Origin: Rhodanobacter denitrificans
Lineage (GTDB): Bacteria > Pseudomonadota > Gammaproteobacteria > Xanthomonadales > Rhodanobacteraceae
NCBI GenBank assembly: GCA_003241385.1
Contig: QFPO01000007.1
Span: 167,877 to 231,876, forward strand
Reading direction: 5' to 3'
DNA: 64,000 nt
Shown one piece after another: positions 44,172 through 53,631 of this stretch. The stretch's first letter is position 1. The number at the start of each line of letters is the position of its first letter. Under the pieces are notes generated by a model. It was not told the DNA's origin. It saw only the letters and a program-made list of their open reading frames with translations, and searched no databases. Both the position numbers and the translations under genes were made by a program.

Positions 44172-45077
44172 ATGCGCATGCGTGCCTGCTTGACCGCAGC
44201 CGTGCTGTCCGTCGCTTCGTCGTCTGCGTTCGCGCAGCTGGCAGCGCCGGCCTACGGCGTGGCGTTTCGCGATTTCTACCAGATCGACCTCGCCGCGCGC
44301 CGCGCGAGCTTCGTCGGCGAAGCCGGTGCGGTCAACGGCCAAGCCGTCGCGCAGATCCGCGGCCTGACCTACGGGCCGGCCGGCGAGATCCTCGCGGTCG
44401 TCGGCAACCAGAAGATCATCGTACAGCTCGATCCCGCCTCCGGCACCGCGAGCTATCGCGGCAGTCTGTCCGGCATGCCGACCGAGGAAGCGCTCGACCT
44501 GTCGATGACCTACGCCTGCGACGGCAACCTGTGGATCGCCTCGGCCAACGGCAGTCTCTGGAAGACGCCGCCCAGCGCGATCCATCCGGTCTACGTCGGC
44601 AGCACCGGCAAGCCGATCACCGGCCTGGCCGCGCGCGGCGACACGCTCTACGCCGCCGCCGGCCGCGACGACAATAGCCTCTATCGCGTCGACACCACCG
44701 ACGCGACGGTCGAGCGGATCGGCGGTTTCGGCGCGGTACCCAACTACGTCAACGTCGTGGCGATGAGCTTCGGCGCCGACGGCACGCTGTGGGCGACGCT
44801 CAACTACAACCCGCCGGCGCTGGTCGACTGGAGCGATCTGGTCAAGATCGATCCGGCCACCGGCGCGCTGACCGTGCTCGGCTCTCTCGAGGGTCCGTCG
44901 CGGCTGCGCGGCATCTCGATGAACGGCTTTCTCGTCGCGCCGACCGACTGCACCGCCGGCGGCAGTCCGCCCGCGCCGGTGCCCGTGCCGGTCCGCTCGC
45001 CGTGGGTGCTGGCGCTGATGATGGCCGGACTCGCGCTGGCCGCCGCGTTCGCACTGCGCCGCCGCCGCACGTTCTGA
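44172..45077 (+). CDS. Secreted propeller-like protein with C-terminal sorting-type tail
   Basis: Encodes 301 aa. Signal peptide of about 22 residues (AAVLSVASSSAFAQ). The body reads as repeated short blades (LTYGPAGEILAVVGN, LSMTYACDGNLWIASANGSL, MSFGADGTLWATLNYN) suggesting a beta-propeller. The C-terminus is tripartite: PVPVRSPW, one hydrophobic helix (VLALMMAGLALAAAFAL) and RRRR. That layout matches exosortase-type sorting signals such as IPTL-CTERM, though the motif itself is diverged. It would then be processed and released or anchored at the surface. The cargo function is unknown. An ATG 6 nt further in is an alternative. Confidence 0.72.
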   Translation: MRMRACLTAAVLSVASSSAFAQLAAPAYGVAFRDFYQIDLAARRASFVGEAGAVNGQAVAQIRGLTYGPAGEILAVVGNQKIIVQLDPASGTASYRGSLSGMPTEEALDLSMTYACDGNLWIASANGSLWKTPPSAIHPVYVGSTGKPITGLAARGDTLYAAAGRDDNSLYRVDTTDATVERIGGFGAVPNYVNVVAMSFGADGTLWATLNYNPPALVDWSDLVKIDPATGALTVLGSLEGPSRLRGISMNGFLVAPTDCTAGGSPPAPVPVPVRSPWVLALMMAGLALAAAFALRRRRTF

Positions 45078-45162
45078 GCGCTGCTGCTTTCAGCGGCGGC
45101 TCAGCGAACACTCAGCTCGACCTGATAGCGTGAGCGGATTCCGCTTTCGTCTGGAGTCTGCG

Positions 45163-45849
45163 ATGTCGATCCTCATGCGCACCTGTCTGGCCGCGCTGGC
45201 CCTGTTCGCGGCCTCGGCGCTGCCCGCCCTCGCCGGCGAGAAGGAGAACGAGCGCGCCGCCAATGCCGTGCGCGTGCTGCAGGAAGTCATGCAGGCCCCC
45301 GACAAGGCGATTCCGCGCGATCTTCTGCACAACGCCTACGCCGTCGCGGTGATTCCGGACGTGATCAAGGCCGGCTTCGTGCTCGGCGGACGTCACGGCT
45401 CGGGCCTCCTGTCGATCAAGTCCGCCGACGGCACCTGGTCCAATCCCAGCTTCATCAGCATGACCGGCGGCAGCGTCGGCTTCCAGGCCGGCGTATCCTC
45501 GACCGACGTGATCCTGGTGTTCCGCAACCAGCGCGGCGTCGAGTCGATCGTGCACGGCAAGTTCACGCTCGGCGCCGATGCCTCGGCGGCGGCCGGTCCG
45601 GTCGGCCGGACCGCGCAGGCCTCGACCGACGCGCAGCTCAAGGCCGAGATCTACTCGTATTCGCGCGCACGCGGCCTGTTCGCCGGCGTCGCGCTCGACG
45701 GCTCGGCGCTGACGATCGACAACAAGGCCAACCAGGCCGTCTACGGCAATGGCGTGACCGCCCGCCGCATTCTCGACGGCGGCGTCAGCAACGTGCCGCC
45801 TGCAGTCGTGGACTTCCGCGACCGTCTGGAAGAGTACACTGCACAGTAA
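45163..45849 (+). CDS. SYLF-domain (lipid-binding, Ysc84-like) periplasmic protein
   Basis: Encodes 228 aa. The signal peptide (MRTCLAALALFAASALPALA) is followed by a SYLF domain over almost the whole length: AIPRDLLHNAYAVAVIPDVI, KAGFVLGGRHGSGLLSIK, WSNPSFISMTGGSVGFQAGV, TDVILVFRNQRGV and YSYSRARGLFAGVALDGSAL. The family binds phosphoinositides in eukaryotes; bacterial members are exported and of unknown role. An in-frame upstream start at 45130 would precede the signal peptide and is less likely. The tatA start is 78 bp downstream. Confidence 0.9.
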   Translation: MSILMRTCLAALALFAASALPALAGEKENERAANAVRVLQEVMQAPDKAIPRDLLHNAYAVAVIPDVIKAGFVLGGRHGSGLLSIKSADGTWSNPSFISMTGGSVGFQAGVSSTDVILVFRNQRGVESIVHGKFTLGADASAAAGPVGRTAQASTDAQLKAEIYSYSRARGLFAGVALDGSALTIDNKANQAVYGNGVTARRILDGGVSNVPPAVVDFRDRLEEYTAQ

Positions 45850-45927
45850 TCGTGCCCGCAGCGGCCGGACGCCACGTTCCGGAATGCCTCGCGGCGGTGC
45901 GCGCCACCACGAGATCGAGGTGTTTCC

Positions 45928-46149
45928 ATGGGTAGTTTCAGCATCTGGCACTGGCTGATCGTTCTGGTCGTCGTCGCGTTGATCTTCGGCACCAAGCGCC
46001 TGCGCAACATCGGCGAGGACGTCGGCAGCGCGATCAAGGGTTTCCGCAAGGGCATGCAGGACGGCGACGAACCGCAGGGCCAGCTCAAGGCCGACCCGCC
46101 GCCGGCGGCCGCCAAGACCGCCAGCGAGCAGCGCGACCGCGTCGAGTAA
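45928..46149 (+). CDS. tatA: Sec-independent translocase subunit TatA
   Basis: Encodes 73 aa. A single membrane helix ([16 protein letters not shown]) followed by the [20 protein letters not shown] amphipathic helix typical of TatA, then an acidic/Pro-Ala tail. TatA polymerises to form the pore for folded proteins bearing twin-arginine signals. First gene of tatABC; a good GAGG site precedes the ATG. Confidence 0.95.
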   Translation: MGSFSIWHWLIVLVVVALIFGTKRLRNIGEDVGSAIKGFRKGMQDGDEPQGQLKADPPPAAAKTASEQRDRVE

Positions 46150-46158
46150 GGCATCGGC

Positions 46159-46560
<402 letters not shown>

Positions 46561-46605
46561 CGCCGGTCCGGCGGCGGCGTCCTTCCCCTCTCTTCTCGCT
46601 ACCCC

Positions 46606-47361
46606 ATGCAAGCGGATCCCGGCACCGAAGAGGAACAGTCGTTTCTCACGCATCTGGTCGAGCTGCGCTCGCGCCTGCTCAAGGCCGTCGCGGCGGTGCT
46701 GGTCGTGCTGGTCGCGCTGCTGCCGTTCTCCAAGCGTGTGTATGCGCTGCTCGCGCAGCCCCTGGTCGAGCATCTGCCGGTCGGCGGCAGCATGATCGCG
46801 ACCGAGGTCGCCTCGCCGTTCCTGGTGCCGCTCAAGCTGTGCTTCTTCGTCGCGCTGTTCCTGGCGATGCCGGTCGTGCTCTATCAGCTGTGGGCGTTCG
46901 TCTCGCCGGGTCTGTACCGCCACGAGAAGCGTCTGGCGATGCCGCTGCTGGCCTCGGCGGTCGTGCTGTTCTACATCGGCTGCGCGTTCGCCTACTTCCT
47001 CGTGCTGCCTGCGGTGTTCACGTTCACGACCGGTATCGCGCCGGAGGGCGTCGCGGTCATGCCCGACATCAGCCGCTTCCTCGATTTCGCGCTGATGCTG
47101 TTCCTGGCGTTCGGCCTGTGCTTCGAGGTGCCGGTCGCGCTGATCATCCTGGTCGCGATCGGCGTGGTCACGCCGGCCCAGCTCGCCGCGAACCGCTCCT
47201 ACGCGATCGTCGGCGCCTTCGTCGTCTCGGCGATCGTCACGCCGCCGGACGTGCTGTCGATGCTGATGCTGGCGGTCCCGATGTGCCTGCTGTACGAGCT
47301 CGGCATCCTCGTCGCGCGCACGATCGTGCGCAGAGCCGCCGAAGCCGACGCCGTCGAGTGA
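46606..47361 (+). CDS. tatC: Sec-independent translocase subunit TatC
   Basis: Encodes 251 aa with six membrane helices. Family signatures: EEEQSFLTHLVELRSRLLKA at the start (the conserved L-x-E-L-R), SPFLVPLKLCFFVALFLAMP, YQLWAFVSPGLYRHEKR, FGLCFEVPVALIILV and the loop VTPAQLAANRSYAIVGAFVV. TatC is the receptor for the twin-arginine signal. It is the last gene of the tatABC operon, 45 bp after tatB. Confidence 0.97.
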   Translation: MQADPGTEEEQSFLTHLVELRSRLLKAVAAVLVVLVALLPFSKRVYALLAQPLVEHLPVGGSMIATEVASPFLVPLKLCFFVALFLAMPVVLYQLWAFVSPGLYRHEKRLAMPLLASAVVLFYIGCAFAYFLVLPAVFTFTTGIAPEGVAVMPDISRFLDFALMLFLAFGLCFEVPVALIILVAIGVVTPAQLAANRSYAIVGAFVVSAIVTPPDVLSMLMLAVPMCLLYELGILVARTIVRRAAEADAVE

Positions 47362-47707
47362 CGGCCGGCCGCAGGCCCGGCTCCTCGCATCCTGGAACAC
47401 GACCCGGACCCCGGCCGCCGAGGCGCGAGCGGACGGTCGCCGCGCGCGTCGCCGGGGCTGATTGGTCGTCACGCGCTAGCACGGATGGTGTTCGCCGGCG
47501 CGGCGATGCGTCTTGCACCCGTGGATAGTTACAAAACGTAACAAGTTGGCCGGCCCGGAGCGCCTGCGCGTACAGGTGCCGCCGATATACTGCCGCGCAG
47601 CAATGGATCTGCTCGGCGCGCCGGGCTTCCCGTAGACGGCAGCCGTGAACGCAGGACACGGGCCGCCTATCGGCGGCCCGTTGCACACTCAGCGACGGTG
47701 GATCCCC
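47362..47707. promoter_or_regulatory. 346-bp upstream region of the small regulator-like gene: inverted repeats and -10 box
   Basis: Three elements are seen. GTTAC-AAAAC-GTAAC (47528-47542) is a 5-bp inverted repeat in an AT-rich island and could be an operator. TATACT (47586-47591) is a good -10, with no clear -35, giving a start near 47598. A perfect 10-bp hairpin, ACGGGCCGCC (47658-47667) / GGCGGCCCGT (47672-47681) with a TATC loop, falls in the resulting leader, ending 26 bp before the ATG at 47708. No coding frame is convincing. Confidence 0.45.
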
Positions 47708-47932
47708 ATGAAGAATTCGAACCTCTCCCCGGAAGACGCCCGCGACGCCTCGCTGCGGGTCTCCAAGCGCATGCGCGACAGCCTCAAGGCCGCGGCCGCC
47801 GTGATGGGCCGGCCGCTGTACGAGGTCACCAACGAGGCGATCAACCACTACCTCGGCAATCTCAAGCTCGGCGATCCGCTGGTCGCGATCCGCCGCGGCG
47901 GCACGACGCGCACGCGCAACGTCTCGCGCTGA
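47708..47932 (+). CDS. Small ribbon-helix-helix-like protein of unknown role
   Basis: Encodes 74 aa. The central part reads as strand-helix-helix: ASLRVSKRMRDSLKAAAAVM, GRPLYEVTNEAINHYLGNL. This is the pattern of MetJ/Arc-type DNA-binding proteins and many antitoxins. The basic tail (RRGGTTRTRNVSR) would suit nucleic-acid contact. No partner toxin follows. The gene stands alone between tatC and the convergent GspE-type ATPase, with a structured leader and an AT-rich inverted repeat upstream that could serve autoregulation. Function is inference only. Confidence 0.6.
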   Translation: MKNSNLSPEDARDASLRVSKRMRDSLKAAAAVMGRPLYEVTNEAINHYLGNLKLGDPLVAIRRGGTTRTRNVSR

Positions 47933-48076
47933 CCCCGGACGCGCCCGCCGCCCGGCGGCGCAGCGGCTCGTCCGCCGTCCTGGACGATCGGCCCGCGACG
48001 TCCAGTCCTCCCCACCCGGAACCATCGCGCCGCGCCTGTCGCCGGCGAGGGACCGCTGCGTGCGGAGAAACGCCGT

Positions 48077-49897
48077 TCAGTCGATCGGCGGCAGTACCGT
48101 ACTGACTTCGGCGATCGTCGTGATGCCGCGCGCGACCTGCGCGGCCGCCGACAGCCGCAGCGGACGCATGCCGGTCGCCAGCGCCGCCGAGGTCAGCTTG
48201 GTCAGATCCATCTGCGGCTCGATCAGCGCGCGCAGCTTCGGCGTGATGCGCAGCATCTCGTACAGGCCGGTGCGGCCGAGAAAGCCGGTCTTGCGGCATT
48301 CCAGGCAACCCTTCGGCGCGAACACGCGCTCGGGCGGCGAGATCTTCCAGCCGTGCGTCAGCGCGGTCCAGGCGGTCTCGTCGACCGGCTGCTCGGCCTT
48401 GCAGTGCGGACACAGCGTGCGAACCAGGCGCTGCGCGACCACGCCGGTCAGCGTCGACTGGATCAGATAGTTCGGTACGCCGAGGTCGAGCAGGCGCGTC
48501 ATCGCGCTCGGCGCGTCGTTGGTGTGCAGCGTCGAGAGCACCAGATGGCCGGTCAGCGAGGCCTGCACGGCCATCTGCGCGGTCTCCAGGTCGCGGATCT
48601 CGCCGACCATGATGATGTCCGGATCCTGGCGCAGCAGCGTGCGCACGCCGGCCGCGAAATCCAGGTCGATCGCCGGCTGCACCTGCATCTGGTTGAACTC
48701 CGGCGAGACCATCTCGATCGGGTCCTCCACCGTGCAGACGTTGAGGTCGGGCGTGGCCAGGTGCTTGAGCGTGGAGTACAGCGTGGTGGTCTTGCCCGAG
48801 CCGGTCGGGCCGGTCACCAGCACGATGCCGTGCGGGCGCTCGACCATCTCGCGCCAGAGCTTCTCCTCGTCCGGCGCGAAGCCGAGCTGGCGGAACTCCT
48901 TGACGACGATGTCCGGGTCGAAGATGCGCATGACGATCTTCTCGCCGAACGCGGTCGGCATGCTCGAGATGCGCAGCTCCACCTCGCGGCCGCCCTGCGA
49001 GCGCGTCTTGATGCGGCCGTCCTGCGGCCGCCGCTTCTCGGCGACGTCCATGCGCGCGAGGATCTTCACGCGCGCGGTGACCGCGGTCATGACCGGCGTC
49101 GGCAGCTCGAACACCTTGTGCATGACGCCGTCGATGCGGAAGCGGATCGGGCTGGTGTCGCGGCGCGGCTCCAGGTGGATGTCCGAGGCGCGCTGCTCGA
49201 ATGCGTACTGCAGCAGCCAGTCGACGATGTGCACGACGTGGCGGTCGTCGACGCCGACCTCGCCGGTCTTGCCGAGCTCGACCAGCTGCTCGAAATTGAG
49301 GATCGCGCGGCCGTCGTGCACGTCGGACTTGGCGTCGCGCGCGCGCTGGATCGAGCGCTGCACGCTCCACCACTCGGCCAGATAGCGGTTGACGTCGATC
49401 GGACTGGACACGACGCGCTGCACGTCCTTGCGCAGGACGTGGGCGAGGTCGGCGTGCCAGCGCTCGTCGAACGGCTCGGGCGTCGCGATCACGACCTGCG
49501 ACTCGGTCACCGCCACCGGCAGGATCCGGTAGCGCTGCGCATAGGCGTGGCTGATCACCTGGGTCGCGGCGGCGACGTCGATCTTGGTCGGGTCGATCTT
49601 CAGATACGGCAGCTGCGCGCGCCGCGACAGCCATTGCGTCAGCACCTCGACGCTGAGCGGCTTTTCCGGCTCGCGCGCGTCGGCCAGCTTGAGGTTGGCG
49701 ATCAGCACCAGCGGGTGCAGTTCGGTCAGGCCGCGCGCGGTGCGCACGTCGGCGCGCACGCGCTTGGCGTCGGGCTCGGTGATGACGCCGTCGGCGATCA
49801 GGGCGGCCAGCACGTCGTCGAGCTCCAGCCGGCCGCGTGCCCCGAGCAGGCTGTCCTTGCCGCGTTCCGACAGGTTGCGCTGCGCTTGCGTCGCCAT
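48077..49897 (-). CDS. GspE/PilB-family secretion ATPase, stand-alone
   Basis: Encodes 606 aa. N-terminal MshEN/GspE-like domain (about 25-160), Walker [10 protein letters not shown] (about residue 360), Asp box TVEDPIE, Walker [15 protein letters not shown], His box LSTLHTNDA and a C-terminal zinc tetracysteine (CPHC ... CLEC). All ATPase elements are intact. Such proteins power type II secretion or type IV pilus assembly as inner-membrane hexamers. No other secretion gene is near; the same stand-alone gene divergent from glyQS is common in xanthomonads. Its partners must be encoded elsewhere. Confidence 0.9.
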   Translation of the reverse strand: MATQAQRNLSERGKDSLLGARGRLELDDVLAALIADGVITEPDAKRVRADVRTARGLTELHPLVLIANLKLADAREPEKPLSVEVLTQWLSRRAQLPYLKIDPTKIDVAAATQVISHAYAQRYRILPVAVTESQVVIATPEPFDERWHADLAHVLRKDVQRVVSSPIDVNRYLAEWWSVQRSIQRARDAKSDVHDGRAILNFEQLVELGKTGEVGVDDRHVVHIVDWLLQYAFEQRASDIHLEPRRDTSPIRFRIDGVMHKVFELPTPVMTAVTARVKILARMDVAEKRRPQDGRIKTRSQGGREVELRISSMPTAFGEKIVMRIFDPDIVVKEFRQLGFAPDEEKLWREMVERPHGIVLVTGPTGSGKTTTLYSTLKHLATPDLNVCTVEDPIEMVSPEFNQMQVQPAIDLDFAAGVRTLLRQDPDIIMVGEIRDLETAQMAVQASLTGHLVLSTLHTNDAPSAMTRLLDLGVPNYLIQSTLTGVVAQRLVRTLCPHCKAEQPVDETAWTALTHGWKISPPERVFAPKGCLECRKTGFLGRTGLYEMLRITPKLRALIEPQMDLTKLTSAALATGMRPLRLSAAAQVARGITTIAEVSTVLPPID

Positions 49898-49968
49898 GCC
49901 TCGACCTCGGAAAACCCATGTCCGCGGCTATACTAGCGCGCTTTTTCACCGCAACTGTGAGCCAGTGC

Positions 49969-50873
<905 letters not shown>

Positions 50874-50874
<1 letters not shown>

Positions 50875-53018
50875 TGGCCGGTACCGCTCCGCTGCTGATC
50901 GAACTGGGCACCGAAGAGCTGCCGCCGAAGGCGCTCGACGATCTGGCCGCCGCCTTCTTGAACGCAATCTGCGAAGGACTGGTCAAGCGCCAGATCGACG
51001 CGAAGACGCAGCCGACCTCCGATGGTGCGCCGAACCCGACGGCCTATCGGTCGCCGAGAAGAATTGCCGCCTACATTCCCGACGTCGCGCGGATGCAGCC
51101 GACGACGACGTCCGAAGTCCTCGGTCCGTATCTCAACATCGGCCTCGACGCGAACGGCGCGCCGACGCCGGCACTGCTGGGCTTCGCGGCCAAGAACGGC
51201 GTCGCCGTCGAGGAACTGCAGCGCACCAGCGACGCCAAGGGCGAACGCTTCGTCGTGCGCCGCGAACGGCCCGGCCGGCCCACCGCCGACCTGGTGCAGG
51301 ACATCCTCGACGACGCGCTCAAGGCACTGCCGATCCCCAAGCCGATGCGCTGGGGCGCGCACGCGTACGGCTTCGTGCGTCCCGCGCACTGGCTGGTCGT
51401 CCTGCACGGCAGCGACGTCGTGGAGGCCTCGGCGCTCGGCCTGCGCTCGGGCCGGCAGTCGCGCGGGCACCGTTTCCACCATCCGCAGCCGGTGCACGTC
51501 GCCGACGCCGATTCGTGGCTCGACGCGCTGCGCGCCGCCCAGGTGCTGGCCGATCCGGCCGAGCGCCGCGCGCGGATCCGCGACGAGGTCGCGCGCGTCG
51601 GCAAGGCGACCGGCGGCGAGCCGCGCCTGTCCGATGCGCTGCTCGACGAGATCGCCAATCTCACCGAGTGGCCGGTCGCGATCGGCTGCACGTTCGAGCG
51701 CGCGTTCCTCGACGTGCCGGCCGAGGCGCTGGTCACGACGATGGAGACCAATCAGAAGTTCGTGCCGGTGTTCGGCGCCGACACGCGGCTGACCGAGCAT
51801 TTCATCGGCATCGCCAACATCGAGTCGAAGGATCCGGCCGAGATCCGCAAGGGCTACGAGCGCGTGATCCGGCCGCGCTTCGCCGATGCCAAGTTCTTCT
51901 TCGACGAGGACCGCAAGCAGCCGCTGGAGGCCTATCAGCGCTCGCTGGAGGCGGTGACCTACCAGCAGCAGCTCGGCAGCGTCTGGGACAAGGTCGTGCG
52001 CACGGCCGAACTGGCGCGCGTGATCGCCAACCGCTGCGGCGTCGACGCCGGGCTCGCCACGCGCGCCGCAGCGCTCGCCAAGTGCGATCTGATGACGCGC
52101 ATGGTCGGCGAGTTTCCGGAGCTGCAGGGCGTCATGGGCCGCTACTACGCGACGGCCGCCGGTGAAGACGCGGCGGTCGCCGCCGCGCTCGACGAGGTCT
52201 ACGCGCCGCGCTACGCCGGCGACGCGATCGCGGCCGGCCCGGTCGGCCGCGTGCTCGCGATCGCCGAGCGGCTCGACACCCTGGCCGGCATCTTCGCGGT
52301 CGGCCTCAAGCCCAGCGGCAACAAGGATCCGTTCGCGCTGCGCCGCGCCGCGCTCGGCCTGGCGCGCACGCTGATCGAAGGCGGCCTGGACCTCGACCTC
52401 AAGGCCCAGATCGCCGAGGCACTCGCGCAGCTGCCGGAGGCCGCGTTCACGACCAAGGACGGCAAGGCCGCCGCCGAGCCGGGCGCACGGCGCGACGCGC
52501 TGGCGGCCGAGCTGTACGAGTTCGTGCTCGACCGCCTGCGCGGCTATTACGCCGACCAGGGCATCGGCACCGAGGCGTTCGAGGCGGTGCGCGTGCTCGC
52601 GCCGGCCTCGCTGCTCGACTTCGATCGCCGTCTGCGCGCGGTCGTCGCGTTCGCCGGACTGCCCGAAGCGGCGGCGCTGGCCGCGGCCAACAAGCGCATC
52701 GGCAACATCCTGCGCCAGGCCGGCGGCGACGCCGACGGCGACATCGAGCGCGCACTGCTCGCCGGCGACGCCGAGATCGGCCTGGTCGACGCGCTGGCCG
52801 GGGCCGAGCGCGATGCCGCACCGCTGATCCGCGAGCGCGACTACGTCGGCCTGCTGCGCCGGCTGGCCGCATTGCGCGGCGCGGTCGACCGCTACTTCGA
52901 CGAGGTCATGGTGATGGCCGAGGATCCGGCCGTGCGCCGCAACCGCCTCGCGGTGCTCGGCCGCCTGCGCGCGCTGTTCCTGCGCGTGGCCGACGTCGCG
53001 CTGCTGCAGCGCGGCTGA
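50874..53018 (+). CDS. glyS: Glycyl-tRNA synthetase beta subunit
   Basis: Encodes 714 aa, close to the usual 690. The beta subunit binds tRNA-Gly and is needed for aminoacylation with GlyQ. Matches: LLIELGTEELPPKALDDLAA at the N-terminus, TMETNQKFVPVFG, GYERVIRPRFADAKFFFDED, the HD-like core with RAAALAKCDLMTRMVGEFPE, LKPSGNKDPFALRRAALGL and the final FFDEVMVMAEDPAVRRNRLA-like end. Its ATG lies within the glyQ stop (TGATG), so translation is coupled. Confidence 0.97.
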
Positions 53019-53029
53019 TCCGGCCGTCC

Positions 53030-53051
53030 GGTGCCTCCGTCCGGAGGCACC
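53030..53051. terminator. Hairpin after glyS, no U tract
   Basis: GGTGCCTCCG (53030-53039) and CGGAGGCACC (53042-53051) form a perfect inverted repeat, with 8-10 bp of usable stem, 11 bp after the glyS stop. It is a likely 3'-end or termination structure, but no T run follows. Confidence 0.5.
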
Positions 53052-53139
53052 TCGGTCCTGCGTCTGCCGCGCCTGGGCGATGCGCGCGGCAGCTCGCGCG
53101 CCGGGGTCCAGGCCCGACGGCGCCGCTGCGGCCATGCGC

Positions 53140-53315
53140 TCAGTCGAACCCGCCCTGGAAGATCGTCGCGACCGACCGCGCGCGTTGTTCGATCAGGCGC
53201 AGCACGCAGTCGAGACGCGCGCCGGCAGCACGATGACGCTGCGGTCGCGACGCCACAACTGGCGCGTCGCGATCGACAACCGGAACCCCTCCAATTCGAA
53301 GATGCGCCCCGCCAT
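53140..53315 (-). pseudogene. Frameshifted fragment of a winged-helix (OmpR-type) regulator
   Basis: On the minus strand an ATG at 53315 opens MAGRIFELEGFRLSIATRQL, then WRRDRSVIVLPARV, the typical first half of the winged-helix domain used by CadC-like proteins. That frame then runs into an early stop (53193-53195). Shifting by one near 53215 restores LDCVLRLIEQRARSV, the next helix of the same domain, before ending at 53140. The recognition helix and everything after it are missing. It is therefore a truncated, frameshifted relic. A sequencing error alone would not explain the truncation. Confidence 0.55.
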
Positions 53316-53631
53316 GCCCGCTCGTTCACCGGTCGGCCGCGACGGCGCCGTCCATCGGCACGCGAGCAGACCCGACGGCGCGACGGGCCGTCCGCCCCAC
53401 GCTTAAGCGAAGACGACGGTGCCGCCTAGCAGGCGCATCGCGCACCCTTGGCATGCCGGCCGGTCCGACCGGCGGAACATCCATTCGAGGCGTGTGGCGG
53501 CGGATCGAACGAGCCGCGAGGCGTCGATCTCCGGCAGCGCATCGGCTTTTCCGATGCGCGCGAAAGGCGCGCGCCGCTCAGCCCGCCTGGTCGTCCCGAC
53601 GACCGGAGCGCGGCGCCCGTCCCCCGATTGA
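53316..53631. other. Gap with no recognised feature
   Basis: A 316-bp stretch between the winged-helix relic and the winged-helix kinase gene. Frames present are GC-rich shadows without ribosome-binding sites or family resemblance. It may hold further decayed regulator sequence, but nothing is recognisable. Confidence 0.4.
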
